DNA of 64,000 nucleotides from the NCBI RefSeq assembly GCF_020783315.1, contig NZ_CP086063.1:1-64000 (forward strand), read 5' to 3'. This document shows positions 8,320 through 16,900 of this stretch, one piece after another. This stretch comes from Ferruginibacter lapsinanis (GTDB lineage: Bacteria > Bacteroidota > Bacteroidia > Chitinophagales > Chitinophagaceae). Position 1 is the first letter of the stretch. Every line of letters begins with the position of its first letter. A program made the translations under genes and the position numbers. Below the pieces are notes generated by a model. It saw only the letters and a list, made by a program, of their open reading frames with translations, did no database searches and was not told where the DNA came from.

Positions 8320-9627
8320 TTATACTACTTCTCCTTCCAAATCATAATCGTAGGCTTTTGTAATTTTCACATTTACAAAATCACCTATCGTTAATTTCTT
8401 TTTACTTTGAATGATCACTTCATTATCCACTTCCACACTATCAAACTCTGTACGTCCCAAATAGCGGCCAGCTTCTTTTTTATCAACTATGACTTTGAAA
8501 GTCTTACCTACTTTTTCCTGATTTTTTTCTAAAGAAATTTCCTGTTGTACTTCCATGATCTCCTGTGCCCTTTCTTCTTTTTCTTCATCAGGCACATCAT
8601 CTACCAGCTCATGAGCACTGGTACCTTCTTCATGACTGTAGGTAAATATTCCTACTCTGTCAAAACGCATTTTTTGCAAAAAGGTTTTCAATTCCTCCAC
8701 ATCATCTCTCGTTTCTCCCGGAAAACCTGCAATCAGAGTTGTACGCAAACAAATATTCGGGATCTTATGTCTTATCTCTCCTACCAGATCTTCCATCTCT
8801 TCCCTGGTGATCTGCCGCTTCATGGCTTTCAACATGTTGTTGGATGCATGTTGTAAAGGCATATCTATATAATTACAGATATTTGGTCTTTCATTGATTG
8901 CATCAATAATATCCAATGGAAATTTTGACGGATAAGCATAATGTAAACGGATCCATTCCAATCCCTGCACATCTGCCAATGCATGCAATAATTTTGGCAA
9001 TTCCCTTTTCTTGTAAATATCTAATCCGTAATATGTCAACTCCTGAGCAATCAACATCACTTCTTTCACACCTCTTTGTACCAGGCGTTTTGCTTCATCC
9101 ACCAAAGATTCTATGGGACGGCTTACATGCTGTCCTCTCATTAAAGGAATAGCACAGAAAGAGCAGGTACGATTACAACCTTCACTGATCTTCATATAAG
9201 CATAATGCTGGGGTGTATATAACAAACGCTCCCCTATCAAATCAGCTTTATAATCTGCATTGAATTGCTTTAACATTCCCTGCAATTCCATCGTACCGAA
9301 AAAAGCATCTACTTCCGGTATCTCCGCCTCTAAATTATTTTTATAGCGTTCGCTTAAACAACCGGTAACATATACTTTATCCAGCTTCCCTTTTTTCTTT
9401 AATTCAACCTGATCTAAAATTGTATTGATACTTTCTTCTTTTGCCTTTTCAATAAAGCCGCAGGTATTTACAATAACAATATTGTGATCTTTCTTACCAC
9501 TCTCATGTACAACATCTATTTCATTAGCAATCAACTGACCGCTGAGCACTTCACTATCCACCATGTTCTTACTGCAACCGAGTGTAATGATGTTTACTTT
9601 ATCCTTATGTAATGATTTTGTACGCAT
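8320..9627 (-). CDS. rimO: ribosomal protein S12 methylthiotransferase
   Basis: This 435-residue radical-SAM enzyme adds a methylthio group to an aspartate of ribosomal protein S12. The N-terminal UPF0004 domain has the three cluster cysteines in TLGCSKNMVDSE, VNTCGF and VTGCLSE. The radical-SAM cysteines are in SEGCNRTCSFCAIPLMRG at about residues 150-165. A C-terminal TRAM domain covers the last 65 residues (KVGKTFKVIVDKK to the end). SKNMVDSE and RGQHVSR favour RimO over MiaB. A TACCTTTG box lies 13 nt upstream of the start. Confidence 0.96.
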   Translation of the reverse strand: MRTKSLHKDKVNIITLGCSKNMVDSEVLSGQLIANEIDVVHESGKKDHNIVIVNTCGFIEKAKEESINTILDQVELKKKGKLDKVYVTGCLSERYKNNLEAEIPEVDAFFGTMELQGMLKQFNADYKADLIGERLLYTPQHYAYMKISEGCNRTCSFCAIPLMRGQHVSRPIESLVDEAKRLVQRGVKEVMLIAQELTYYGLDIYKKRELPKLLHALADVQGLEWIRLHYAYPSKFPLDIIDAINERPNICNYIDMPLQHASNNMLKAMKRQITREEMEDLVGEIRHKIPNICLRTTLIAGFPGETRDDVEELKTFLQKMRFDRVGIFTYSHEEGTSAHELVDDVPDEEKEERAQEIMEVQQEISLEKNQEKVGKTFKVIVDKKEAGRYLGRTEFDSVEVDNEVIIQSKKKLTIGDFVNVKITKAYDYDLEGEVV

Positions 9628-9640
9628 ATTTATGTAGTGA

Positions 9641-9648
9641 CAAAGGTA
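9641..9648 (-). promoter_or_regulatory. Bacteroidota -7 box (TACCTTTG) for rimO
   Basis: This is an exact TAnnTTTG match on the minus strand, with 13 nt between it and the rimO ATG. Confidence 0.55.
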
Positions 9649-9756
9649 GTTAAATCTATGGTTTAGGAATTTACGATTTTGTTCAAATTTTTAAAGTGAT
9701 CCTGCCTGTAGCATTTCAAAAGAAATCATATATCGTACATCTTAAATCGTAAATAA

Positions 9757-10014
9757 TTATTTATACTTAAAATAAACAAACAGTCTTCCAAAGTTTTTAC
9801 TGTCGTTTTCGATTCTATGATACAATGGTTTGATATGTGGCATTTGTAAAAAACGTTGTACTTTCTTTTTCAATTGCCCGCTACCTTTACCCGGGATTAT
9901 TTCTACTTCAGTGATACGTTTTTCAATTGCATCTTCAAATGCTTGTAGCAATGCATTATCTATTGCTTTGCTATTATTGTAAATCGGATGCAGATCGACT
10001 TTTATTTTAGCCAT
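9757..10014 (-). CDS. Smr-domain protein (small, stand-alone)
   Basis: This 85-residue protein consists almost entirely of one Smr (small MutS-related) domain. The family marks are the N-terminal KVDLHPIY (the DLH-type motif) and VEIIPGKGSGQLKKKVQRFL (the IHGKGxGxLrxxvxxxL-type motif). Smr domains act as nucleic acid binding or nicking modules in MutS2 and in stand-alone proteins. Here the central histidine of the usual HGKG is P-G-K-G, which could affect activity. It lies between rimO and cvfB on the same strand, separated by repeat-containing spacers. Confidence 0.8.
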   Translation of the reverse strand: MAKIKVDLHPIYNNSKAIDNALLQAFEDAIEKRITEVEIIPGKGSGQLKKKVQRFLQMPHIKPLYHRIENDSKNFGRLFVYFKYK

Positions 10015-10101
10015 AAAAACGTGTAAAGGTTTAAGTCGTAAAAGATTAACAGGTGATCAATTAAGCAACATACTGTTGGTCTAGTTAAACCTTAAACGAT
10101 T
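10015..10101. repeat. spacer with opposed AAAGGTTTAAGTCGTAAAA / TTAAACCTTAAACGATTTTAAC arms
   Basis: The 87-nt gap between the cvfB stop and the Smr gene holds a left arm (about 10023-10051) and an opposed right arm (about 10084-10106, reaching the cvfB stop). Both are built from AAGGTTTAA/TCGTAAAA-like units. No gene or promoter was seen. Confidence 0.5.
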
Positions 10102-10944
10102 TTAACCAACCAGTTTAATTCCATTATTCTCAAAAACAATTTTACGTTGCTTATATAAATTCCCTGTTGTCATTTTAAAAGTTTTTTTGCTCATTGCAAA
10201 AAAATCGTAAATATCATCAGGGTTACTCTTATCATTGTACGGAAGGAAGCCTTCGTTCTCTTTTAAAAGTCTAATAACTTTTTCTGTTTCGTCTTCTACT
10301 CGTTGATATCCTGGTTTACCTGCAGCCACATCAATTTTATTTTCTGTGGGATATATTTTTTTAATAAACCCCTGAAACTTATCCCCTACCTGGATATTTC
10401 TGTATATCTCATTGAAATGTAAAACACCTGTATACTGATTATTAATGATGCACACATAACCAATATCTGAACGGCGTTGAACGATCAGATCAACCACATC
10501 CAATTCTTTCAATTGCACAACATCATTGTTTAAAGCATCTGCAAGCCTTTCTGTTGCGGCAATACGCCCCGTTTGTTCATCAATATATATCTTAACCAGA
10601 TAATCTCCGTTAACCCTCATGCCTGATATTTGCTTTGCAGCAGGAACAAAAATATCTTTCATCAAACCAAGATCTAGAAATGCACCTTGTGGAGTTGCAT
10701 TCACACATCTTAATTTTACAATATCTCCTACTACACCTTTTGGCCGTTGTGTAGTGGCTATTAATCTTTCATCGCCATCATGATATACAAACACTTTTAT
10801 TTCATCATCCACTTTTGTTCCTTCAGGAACAAAACGTTTGGGCAACAAAATGCCTGCATCACCATCATCAAGATATACGCCGAAATCTACTTCACGTAAA
10901 ACCTTTAGTGTATTATATTCTCCGACTTTTATCATAAAATCCAT
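10102..10944 (-). CDS. cvfB: S1-like RNA-binding protein, CvfB family
   Basis: This 280-residue protein matches CvfB/YitL. Tandem S1/OB-fold RNA-binding domains (VLREVDFGVYLDDGDAGILLPKR, then CVNATPQGAFLDLGLMKDIFVP, then a third at KFQGFIKKIYPTENKIDVA) are followed by a C-terminal winged helix (FAMSKKTFKMTTGNLYKQRKI). The family is known for RNA binding and effects on virulence gene expression in staphylococci; its role here is unknown. Starts at 10944 and 10935 (MIKVGEYN) are both possible, and the second fits homologs better. A perfect 18-bp inverted repeat lies just upstream. Confidence 0.88.
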   Translation of the reverse strand: MDFMIKVGEYNTLKVLREVDFGVYLDDGDAGILLPKRFVPEGTKVDDEIKVFVYHDGDERLIATTQRPKGVVGDIVKLRCVNATPQGAFLDLGLMKDIFVPAAKQISGMRVNGDYLVKIYIDEQTGRIAATERLADALNNDVVQLKELDVVDLIVQRRSDIGYVCIINNQYTGVLHFNEIYRNIQVGDKFQGFIKKIYPTENKIDVAAGKPGYQRVEDETEKVIRLLKENEGFLPYNDKSNPDDIYDFFAMSKKTFKMTTGNLYKQRKIVFENNGIKLVG

Positions 10945-10948
10945 TTGA

Positions 10949-11000
10949 TCGTTTAATGGTTTACGTTGTTCAACCTTAAATGACGTAAACCATTAAACGA
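10949..11000. repeat. perfect 18-bp inverted repeat between ftsY and cvfB
   Basis: Arms at 10949-10966 (TCGTTTAATGGTTTACGT) and 10983-11000 are exactly complementary, with a 16-nt loop. They occupy nearly the whole 60-nt spacer. There is no T-run on either side, so it is not a classical intrinsic terminator. It is the tidiest example of the paired-arm spacer structure in this window. Confidence 0.85.
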
Positions 11001-11004
11001 CTTA

Positions 11005-11973
11005 TTATGTTTGTAAATTAAATAATCCTTCAACAAACAGATGCTTGTCAAATACAAGCAGGTCCTCTGCTTTTTCCCCTACCCCTATAAATTTTACAGG
11101 GATTTTAAATTGACTGGCAATAGCCAATACCACACCACCTTTTGCAGTACCATCTAGTTTGGTTATGGTTAATGCAGTAACATCAGTAGTTGCTGTAAAA
11201 TGCTTTGCCTGTTCCAATGCATTTTGTCCGGTACTGCCATCCAACACTAACATCACTTCATGTGGCGCTTCGGGAATTACTTTTTGTATAACTCTTTTTA
11301 TTTTACTCAGCTCTTCCATCAGATGCGCTTTGTTGTGTAATCTTCCCGCAGTATCAATAATGATGACGTCCACATTTTTTGCTACACCACTAATCACTGT
11401 ATCATACGCTACGGAAGCCGGATCGCTGCCCATCTCTTTTTTTACTATCGGCACATTGGTTCGTTCACTCCATATCGTTAGTTGATCTACAGCCGCTGCC
11501 CTGAAGGTATCTGCTGCTCCTAATAAAACACTTTTTCCGGCTTTAGAAAAGTTATGTGCCAATTTGCCGATGGTTGTTGTTTTACCAACACCATTCACTC
11601 CTACTACTAAAATGATATGCGGTTTATTTCCTGCCGGCAATTCATAATTTTCATATGCGGTATCCTGCGGAGCAGTTACCAATATATTCCCAATTTCTTC
11701 TTTTAAAATACCATTTAGCTCTGACGTGTTTATGTACTTATCTTTTGCTACTCTTTTTTCAATGTTCTCGATGATCTTAACCGTCGTCTCAATACCTACA
11801 TCTGCGCTAACCAATGCATCTTCCAGGTTATCTAACACTTCTTCATCCACTGTACTCTTCCCGGCAATAGCTTTTGTTATCTTGCTAAAAAACCCTTCCC
11901 TGGTTTTTTGCAACCCTTGCTCAAGACTTTCTTGTTGTTGTTTTTTCCCGAAAAGTTTGTCAAAAAGTCCCAT
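11005..11973 (-). CDS. ftsY: signal recognition particle receptor FtsY
   Basis: This 322-residue SRP GTPase docks ribosome-SRP complexes at the cytoplasmic membrane. It shows the NG domain: an N-terminal helical bundle (about residues 20-95), the P-loop GVNGVGKTTTIGKLA, DTFRAAAVDQL, the G3 motif DTAGRLHNK, the G4 motif TKLDGTAKGG and the closing GVGEKAEDLLVF. The long acidic A domain of E. coli FtsY is absent, as is usual in many bacteria. It lies downstream of the DUF4295-rpmG-rpmB cluster but is separated from it by a hairpin terminator at 12031-12060. Confidence 0.97.
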   Translation of the reverse strand: MGLFDKLFGKKQQQESLEQGLQKTREGFFSKITKAIAGKSTVDEEVLDNLEDALVSADVGIETTVKIIENIEKRVAKDKYINTSELNGILKEEIGNILVTAPQDTAYENYELPAGNKPHIILVVGVNGVGKTTTIGKLAHNFSKAGKSVLLGAADTFRAAAVDQLTIWSERTNVPIVKKEMGSDPASVAYDTVISGVAKNVDVIIIDTAGRLHNKAHLMEELSKIKRVIQKVIPEAPHEVMLVLDGSTGQNALEQAKHFTATTDVTALTITKLDGTAKGGVVLAIASQFKIPVKFIGVGEKAEDLLVFDKHLFVEGLFNLQT

Positions 11974-12024
11974 ATTTAGTTCTTAATTTATAGTTCTTAG
12001 TTGGTAGTTCGAAGTATTGACAAA

Positions 12025-12060
12025 ATAAAGAAAGCTGTTCCGATGAATCAGAACAGCTTT
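12025..12060 (-). terminator. intrinsic terminator after the rpmB-rpmG-DUF4295 cluster
   Basis: On the minus strand, AAAGCTGTTC (12060-12051) pairs perfectly with GAACAGCTTT (12040-12031) across a 10-nt loop. This 10-bp stem is followed by CTTTATTTTG. It separates the ribosomal cluster from ftsY. Confidence 0.7.
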
Positions 12061-12084
12061 GATATAATAATGTACACCGCAATA

Positions 12085-12255
12085 TTAACCTGCTAAGTGT
12101 TCTTTAACTTTGTCTTTGTGTACGATAGACTCTTTAAAAGTATAAGCACCAGTTTTTGGACTACGGAATGCACGTATCACTTTTGTCCAGTTCTTTGCGT
12201 CCGCTGCCGCCTTGGTATCTTTAATTTTCGAGTTCTTTGATGCTGCTTTTGCCAT
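12085..12255 (-). CDS. DUF4295 small basic protein (possible ribosomal protein bL38)
   Basis: The 56-residue translation begins MAKAASKNSKIKDTKAAADA and ends KVKEHLAG. It is a complete, very basic protein with the DUF4295 core KNWTKVIRAFRSPKTGAYTF. The family is restricted to Bacteroidota and regularly sits next to L33 and L28, as here. From memory, a novel large-subunit protein (bL38) was reported in the Flavobacterium johnsoniae ribosome structure and this family is a candidate for it; that link is recollection and not shown by the sequence. It is 87 nt after rpmG, with a terminator 25 nt downstream. Confidence 0.85.
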   Translation of the reverse strand: MAKAASKNSKIKDTKAAADAKNWTKVIRAFRSPKTGAYTFKESIVHKDKVKEHLAG

Positions 12256-12261
12256 GACTTT

Positions 12262-12340
12262 TTAATTTGGAGATTTGGTAATTTGGTGATTTGGCGATAC
12301 TTATCAGCTCATTTCCAAATCAACACATTTTCAAATCGTT
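12262..12340. repeat. spacer with opposed ATTTGGTGATTTGG / CCAAATC arms
   Basis: The spacer between rpmG and the DUF4295 gene holds four tandem ATTTGG(N)2-3 units (about 12262-12296). An opposed pair of CCAAATC/TCAAATCG units follows (about 12313-12339). Together they could form an imperfect hairpin inside the operon transcript. Confidence 0.5.
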
Positions 12341-12342
12341 AA

Positions 12343-12525
12343 TTATTTAATTTCTTTGTGTACTGTTACTTTCTTCAAAATTGGGTTAAATTTCTTTAAC
12401 TCTAATCTTTCAGGAGTGTTCTTTTTGTTCTTTTTTGTAATGTAACGGCTTGTGCCTGGTTTGCCGCTAGCTTTATGCTCTGTGCATTCCAAAATTACCT
12501 GAACTCTGTTACCTTTCTTTGCCAT
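12343..12525 (-). CDS. rpmG: 50S ribosomal protein L33
   Basis: This 60-residue protein matches bL33: it starts [18 protein letters not shown] and contains [23 protein letters not shown]. The zinc-binding cysteines of C+ type L33 are missing apart from one near residue 14, so this is a zinc-independent form. It sits 21 nt after rpmB in the same operon, followed by the DUF4295 gene. Confidence 0.96.
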   Translation of the reverse strand: MAKKGNRVQVILECTEHKASGKPGTSRYITKKNKKNTPERLELKKFNPILKKVTVHKEIK

Positions 12526-12546
12526 TTTATCTTAATTGTAAGATTA

Positions 12547-12783
12547 TTAAATTTTTTCGCCGGCAGCTCTCAATCCTTTAACAACTGAAAACAACCCGTT
12601 TTTATTGATTGTGCGTATAGCTTCAGAAGAAACCTTAAGTGTTACCCACTTGTCTTCCTCAGCTAAGAAATAACGCTTGGTTTGCAAATTCGGCAAAAAC
12701 CTACGTTTTGTCTTAATATTTGAATGCGATACTTTGTTACCTGTAATAGGCTTCTTACCTGTAACCTGACATACTCTAGCCAT
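12547..12783 (-). CDS. rpmB: 50S ribosomal protein L28
   Basis: This 78-residue protein is bL28, starting [22 protein letters not shown] and ending [12 protein letters not shown]. The reading frame extends upstream to a TTG at 12807. That longer start is rejected because the -7 box TACCTTTG overlaps it at 12805-12812 and homologs begin at MARVCQ. It is the first gene of the rpmB-rpmG-DUF4295 operon. Confidence 0.96.
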   Translation of the reverse strand: MARVCQVTGKKPITGNKVSHSNIKTKRRFLPNLQTKRYFLAEEDKWVTLKVSSEAIRTINKNGLFSVVKGLRAAGEKI

Positions 12784-12804
12784 TGTACTCTTTTTTTTGG
12801 ACGG

Positions 12805-12812
12805 CAAAGGTA
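12805..12812 (-). promoter_or_regulatory. Bacteroidota -7 box (TACCTTTG) for rpmB
   Basis: This is an exact TAnnTTTG match with 21 nt to the L28 ATG. The same octamer followed by CCGTCC occurs upstream of rplU (24489-24502), so the two ribosomal promoters share TACCTTTGCCGTCC. Confidence 0.7.
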
Positions 12813-12880
12813 GGGAAAAGAATTAAGAATTATGCATTAAAAATTAAGATTTTTTACGTTTGTGCAAAAAAATCTGATAT

Positions 12881-13771
12881 TTAATCAATATGTAGTACAG
12901 GCAAGGGTTTTAGCCTGGTGATCCTGAAGGTTTGCAAGGCTACGGCCAGAATTATTAATACCAATCCTCCATAAAATTGCGGATTAAGACTCTTATTTTC
13001 CTGAAAAATAGCAAACGCAAAGATAATACCATAGACCGGCTCTAAATTATACGCCAGATTTGAGGTAAACGGAGATATCTTTTTTAAAGCATTCAATTGA
13101 AGGTCAAAACAGACTACCGTACAAAGCAAAGCTAAAACCAACAGCCACCAACCATCCAATATTGTTGGCAGATAATAGGTAGCCGGAAAATAATAGAGAT
13201 ATAAAGGAACTACCAGAGTGAGTACCAATATCCCGCCGCTCAATTCATAAAAAGTTAATACCAAGGGAGAATACCTGACAATCAACCGCTTGTTGAAAAT
13301 AGGGAACAAAGAACTTCCCAATGCTGCCAAAATACCAAACACAATACCCACTTTATATTGCGGATGAAAATCAAATATTATATATATGCCCGCTATTGCC
13401 AGTATCCCCAACAATACTTCTACCAATTTTATTTTTTTATTAAAAATCAGCGGTTCTAAAAAGGCTGTAAAAAAACCTGAACCGGCCAAACAAACAACTG
13501 CCACAGATACGTTGGCATATTTTACACTTCCGTAAAAAGTCAGCCAGTGAAATGCTACAATCCCTCCAACTCCAAAGATCTGTAACATTTCCTTTCGGGG
13601 AATCTTCTTTAGCTGTCCCTTATAATACAATATGATCGCCAAAGCAATCACTGTAAGCAATAACCTATACCATACCAACAGGCTCTCATTCAAGCCGATC
13701 AGCTTTCCAAGTATGGCCGTAAATCCCGCCAGAAAGACAGCGATATGTAATTGTATGAGGGCTTTTTTCAT
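12881..13771 (-). CDS. EamA/DMT-superfamily transporter
   Basis: This 296-residue protein has about ten hydrophobic helices arranged as two EamA repeats, the drug/metabolite transporter fold. Helices start directly at the N-terminus (ALIQLHIAVFLAGFTAILGKLIG). The second repeat begins near residue 150 (GIVFGILAALGSSLFPIFNKRL) and ends with GLVLIILAVALQTFR. Typical features are VWYRLLLT in the first repeat and the conserved LEPVYGIIFAFAIFQE in the second. It should sit in the cytoplasmic membrane; the substrate is unknown. A TATCTTTG box ends only 5 nt before its ATG. Confidence 0.88.
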   Translation of the reverse strand: MKKALIQLHIAVFLAGFTAILGKLIGLNESLLVWYRLLLTVIALAIILYYKGQLKKIPRKEMLQIFGVGGIVAFHWLTFYGSVKYANVSVAVVCLAGSGFFTAFLEPLIFNKKIKLVEVLLGILAIAGIYIIFDFHPQYKVGIVFGILAALGSSLFPIFNKRLIVRYSPLVLTFYELSGGILVLTLVVPLYLYYFPATYYLPTILDGWWLLVLALLCTVVCFDLQLNALKKISPFTSNLAYNLEPVYGIIFAFAIFQENKSLNPQFYGGLVLIILAVALQTFRITRLKPLPVLHID

Positions 13772-13776
13772 TGGGA

Positions 13777-13784
13777 CAAAGATA
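13777..13784 (-). promoter_or_regulatory. Bacteroidota -7 box (TATCTTTG) for the DMT transporter
   Basis: This is an exact TAnnTTTG match with 5 nt to the ATG at 13771, the spacing expected of a leaderless or nearly leaderless mRNA. Confidence 0.6.
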
Positions 13785-13792
13785 GGAATGTG

Positions 13793-13909
13793 TTGGAAGT
13801 TGAAGGTTGAAGGTTGGAAGTTGGAGGTTGAAAATTAGACATCTGCCGAACACATATCAATATCTATTCAAATCGGAAACAACCTCCAACTCCTAACTAA
13901 TTCCAACCA
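13793..13909. repeat. spacer with opposed GTTGGAAGTTGAAGG / CAACCTCCAAC arms
   Basis: Bases 13795-13832 are tandem GTTGGAAG/TTGAAGG-type units. Bases 13879-13909 hold the complementary CAACCTCCAACTCC and CCAACC units. The left arm is nearly identical to the in-frame repeat inside murB (20830-20861) and related to the one in lysC. Confidence 0.6.
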
Positions 13910-13969
13910 GCTCTTTCCAAAAAAAATCATAAATAACCATAAACTATAAAGCGCAAACTATAATCTAAT

Positions 13970-13977
13970 TATATTTG
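13970..13977 (+). promoter_or_regulatory. Bacteroidota -7 box (TATATTTG) for the DUF2723 gene
   Basis: This is an exact TAnnTTTG match with 22 nt to the ATG at 14000, an ordinary leader length. Confidence 0.6.
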
Positions 13978-13999
13978 CCCCCTCATAACCAACTACTAT

Positions 14000-16900
14000 A
14001 TGAATTATAAACGTATCAACAACATTACCGGATGGATCGTGTGTATCATTGCTTGTACAGTGTACATTATGACGATGGAAGCTACCGGTAGTTTTTGGGA
14101 TTGTGGTGAATTTGCCAGCAGTGCCTACAAATTACAGGTTCCGCATCCGCCAGGCGCTCCTCTTTTTGTGATCATTGCCCGATTGTTCATGGTGCCTTTT
14201 GACCCTAAACATGCTGCCACCGGTGTAAACCTGATGAGTGCATTATCCAGTGGCTTTACTATATTATTTTTATTCTGGAGCATTACCCATTTTGCCAAAA
14301 AAATTGCATTGAAAGGTGGGGCAGAATTAACCGGAGAAAAAATATTCGGCATCATGGCCGCAGGTACTGTAGGTGCCTTAGCATATACATTCAGTGATTC
14401 ATTTTGGTATAGTGCTGTTGAGAGTGAAGTATACGCTATGTCTTCTTTCTTTACTGCAATAGTTTTCTGGGCTATTCTTAAATGGGAAAATGCTGTTACA
14501 GAAGAACAGGCAGCAGGTATACATGGAAATTTCACCAGTGCAGACAGATGGCTTATCCTTATCTTCTATTTGATGGGATTATCTATAGGTGTCCATTTGT
14601 TGAACCTATTGACCATTCCAGCGATTGTAATGATCTATTACTTTAAACGTTACAAAGTAACTACCTGGGGTACCATTTGGGCATTTGTTATTGGCTGTGC
14701 CATTACTGGTATTGTGCAAAAAGCTGTTATTCAATGGACGATCAAAGGTGCAGGTAATTTCGACGTATTATTTGTAAACGATTTTGGTATGCCATTTTTT
14801 AGTGGCTTCGCTTTCTTCTTTATCCTTTTAGGTGTATTGATATTTTTTGGATTACGCATCGCTAAAAAGAATAACTGGAATTTCTTAAGACTAGGGCTAT
14901 GGACCTTCACCTTTATGTTGCTTGGATATTCCACCTACTTCACTACATTGATCCGCAGTAATGCAGATACAGCAGTAGATATGTACAATGTTGATAACCC
15001 GGTGAGTTTGGTTGGCTATCTTGCCCGTGAACAATATGGAGAGTCCCCTATCTTGTTTGGTCAGGATTTTACCGCAGACGTACAAGACTCTGAAGTTGAA
15101 GAAACATATATTAAAGGAAAAGACAAATACGAAAAGAACGGAAGAAAAGTTAAGTATATATATGCAGATGAGGATCAGCATTTCTTCCCTCGTATGTGGG
15201 ATCAAAGTAATGACCAGGGACATGCTGATTACTATGCAAGTTTTGCAGGTATCGGTAAAGATCAAAAAACAGGTGCCTGGGACAGAAAACCTACCATGGG
15301 AGAAAATATCAGTTTCTTTATGCAGTACCAGGTAGGCTGGATGTACATGCGTTATTTCATGTGGAATTTTGCAGGAAAGCAAGATGATGTGCAAGGTGTG
15401 AACATGACCAATGTTCGTGATGGCAACTGGAAAAGTGGTATCTCTTTTTGGGATAATGCAAGATTGGGTAATCAAACCTATTTACCCGATAGTTTAAAAA
15501 AGAATAAAGCAAACAATAAATTATTTGCATTGCCTTTAATATTAGGGCTACTTGGTGCAGCATTTCAATATCAAAAAGACAATAGAGATTTTTTAGTAAC
15601 CGGCCTGTTATTTTTCTTCACAGGATTTGCCATTGTATTTTATCTGAACATGCCGGGCAATCAACCACGTGAAAGAGATTATGCATTTGTAGGTTCTTTC
15701 TACGCATTTGCCATTTGGATCGGATTAGGTGTTTTGTATGTAAAAGATCTGCTGGCAAAATTCATGGCATCAAAAATTACCAACTATGCAGCAGCGCTTG
15801 TTTGTCTGTTAGCTGTGCCTGTGTTAATGGCTAACCAGGAATGGGATGACCATGACCGTAGCAATAAAACATTAGCAAGAGATCTTGCAATTAATTACCT
15901 GGAAAGTTGTGATAAAAATGCCATAGTAATTTCTTATGGCGATAATGATACCTACCCTCTTTGGTATGCTCAGGAAGTAGAAGGGATCAGAAGAGATGTT
16001 AGAGTGATCAACTCCAGCTTATTGGGTACCGACTGGTACATCAATCAATTGAGATATAAGGTCAATGAAAGTGACCCTATCGATGCTATCTGGACAGCAG
16101 ATCAAATTGAAGGGCCTAAAAGAGATGTGATCGTTAATTATCCGATCCCGGGTGTAGATCCAAATCAGCCAATGGATCTTTACACATTGATGAAAGATTA
16201 TGCAGGTAGTGAAGATCAAACCAAAATGGTACAAAACAGAGATGGAAGTTACTTAAGTGTTTATCCAACCAAGAAAGTATTTGTACCGGTAGACATTGAT
16301 CTGGTAAGAAAAAATGGTACTGTGAACAGCAGCGATAGTGTTGTACCTGCATTGCAATTTGATCTGACCAAAACTCAGATATACAAAAATGATGCGGCTG
16401 TACTAAACATCATTGCAGCCAACAAATGGAAACGCCCTATTTACTTTACTAATGATCGTGTGGGACTTGGCTTTGATAATTATTTACGTCGTGATGGATT
16501 AACTTATCGCCTTGTACCTGTAGCTAATGGTGTAGTGAACAAAGATTGGGCAACAGATAAAATGATGAATAAGTTTGTGTTTGGAAATTGCAATAAACCC
16601 GGAGTTTATTATGATGAAGAAAACCGTCGTCATTTGAACACTATTAGATTGGCATTTGCTGAAGTAGCAAGCAATTTAGCTGATGCAGGCAGAAAAGAAG
16701 ATGCCAAAAAATTATTGGAAAGATGCGATAAAAATTTACTGGAAGTAAACTTTCCATATGGAATGGCTTCCCGTTATCAACAACACAATTATATCGCATT
16801 ACAATTTTTAGAAGCAGCCTATAAAGCAGGTGATTTTGCACTGGCCGATAAAGTAAGCAAAAGTGTCAAAAAAGACCTGGAACAACAGGTTAACTTTTTT

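Noticed and set aside
12031-12060. Hairpin upstream of ftsY as a riboswitch or attenuator
   Set aside because: The stem plus U-rich tail directly after the DUF4295 gene is explained by ordinary termination.
12784-12807. Upstream TTG extension of L28 (MPSKKKST)
   Set aside because: It overlaps the TACCTTTG promoter box and homologs start at MARVCQ.
14897-15475. 192-codon minus-strand frame within the DUF2723 gene
   Set aside because: Fully overlaps a well-supported gene and encodes no recognisable protein.
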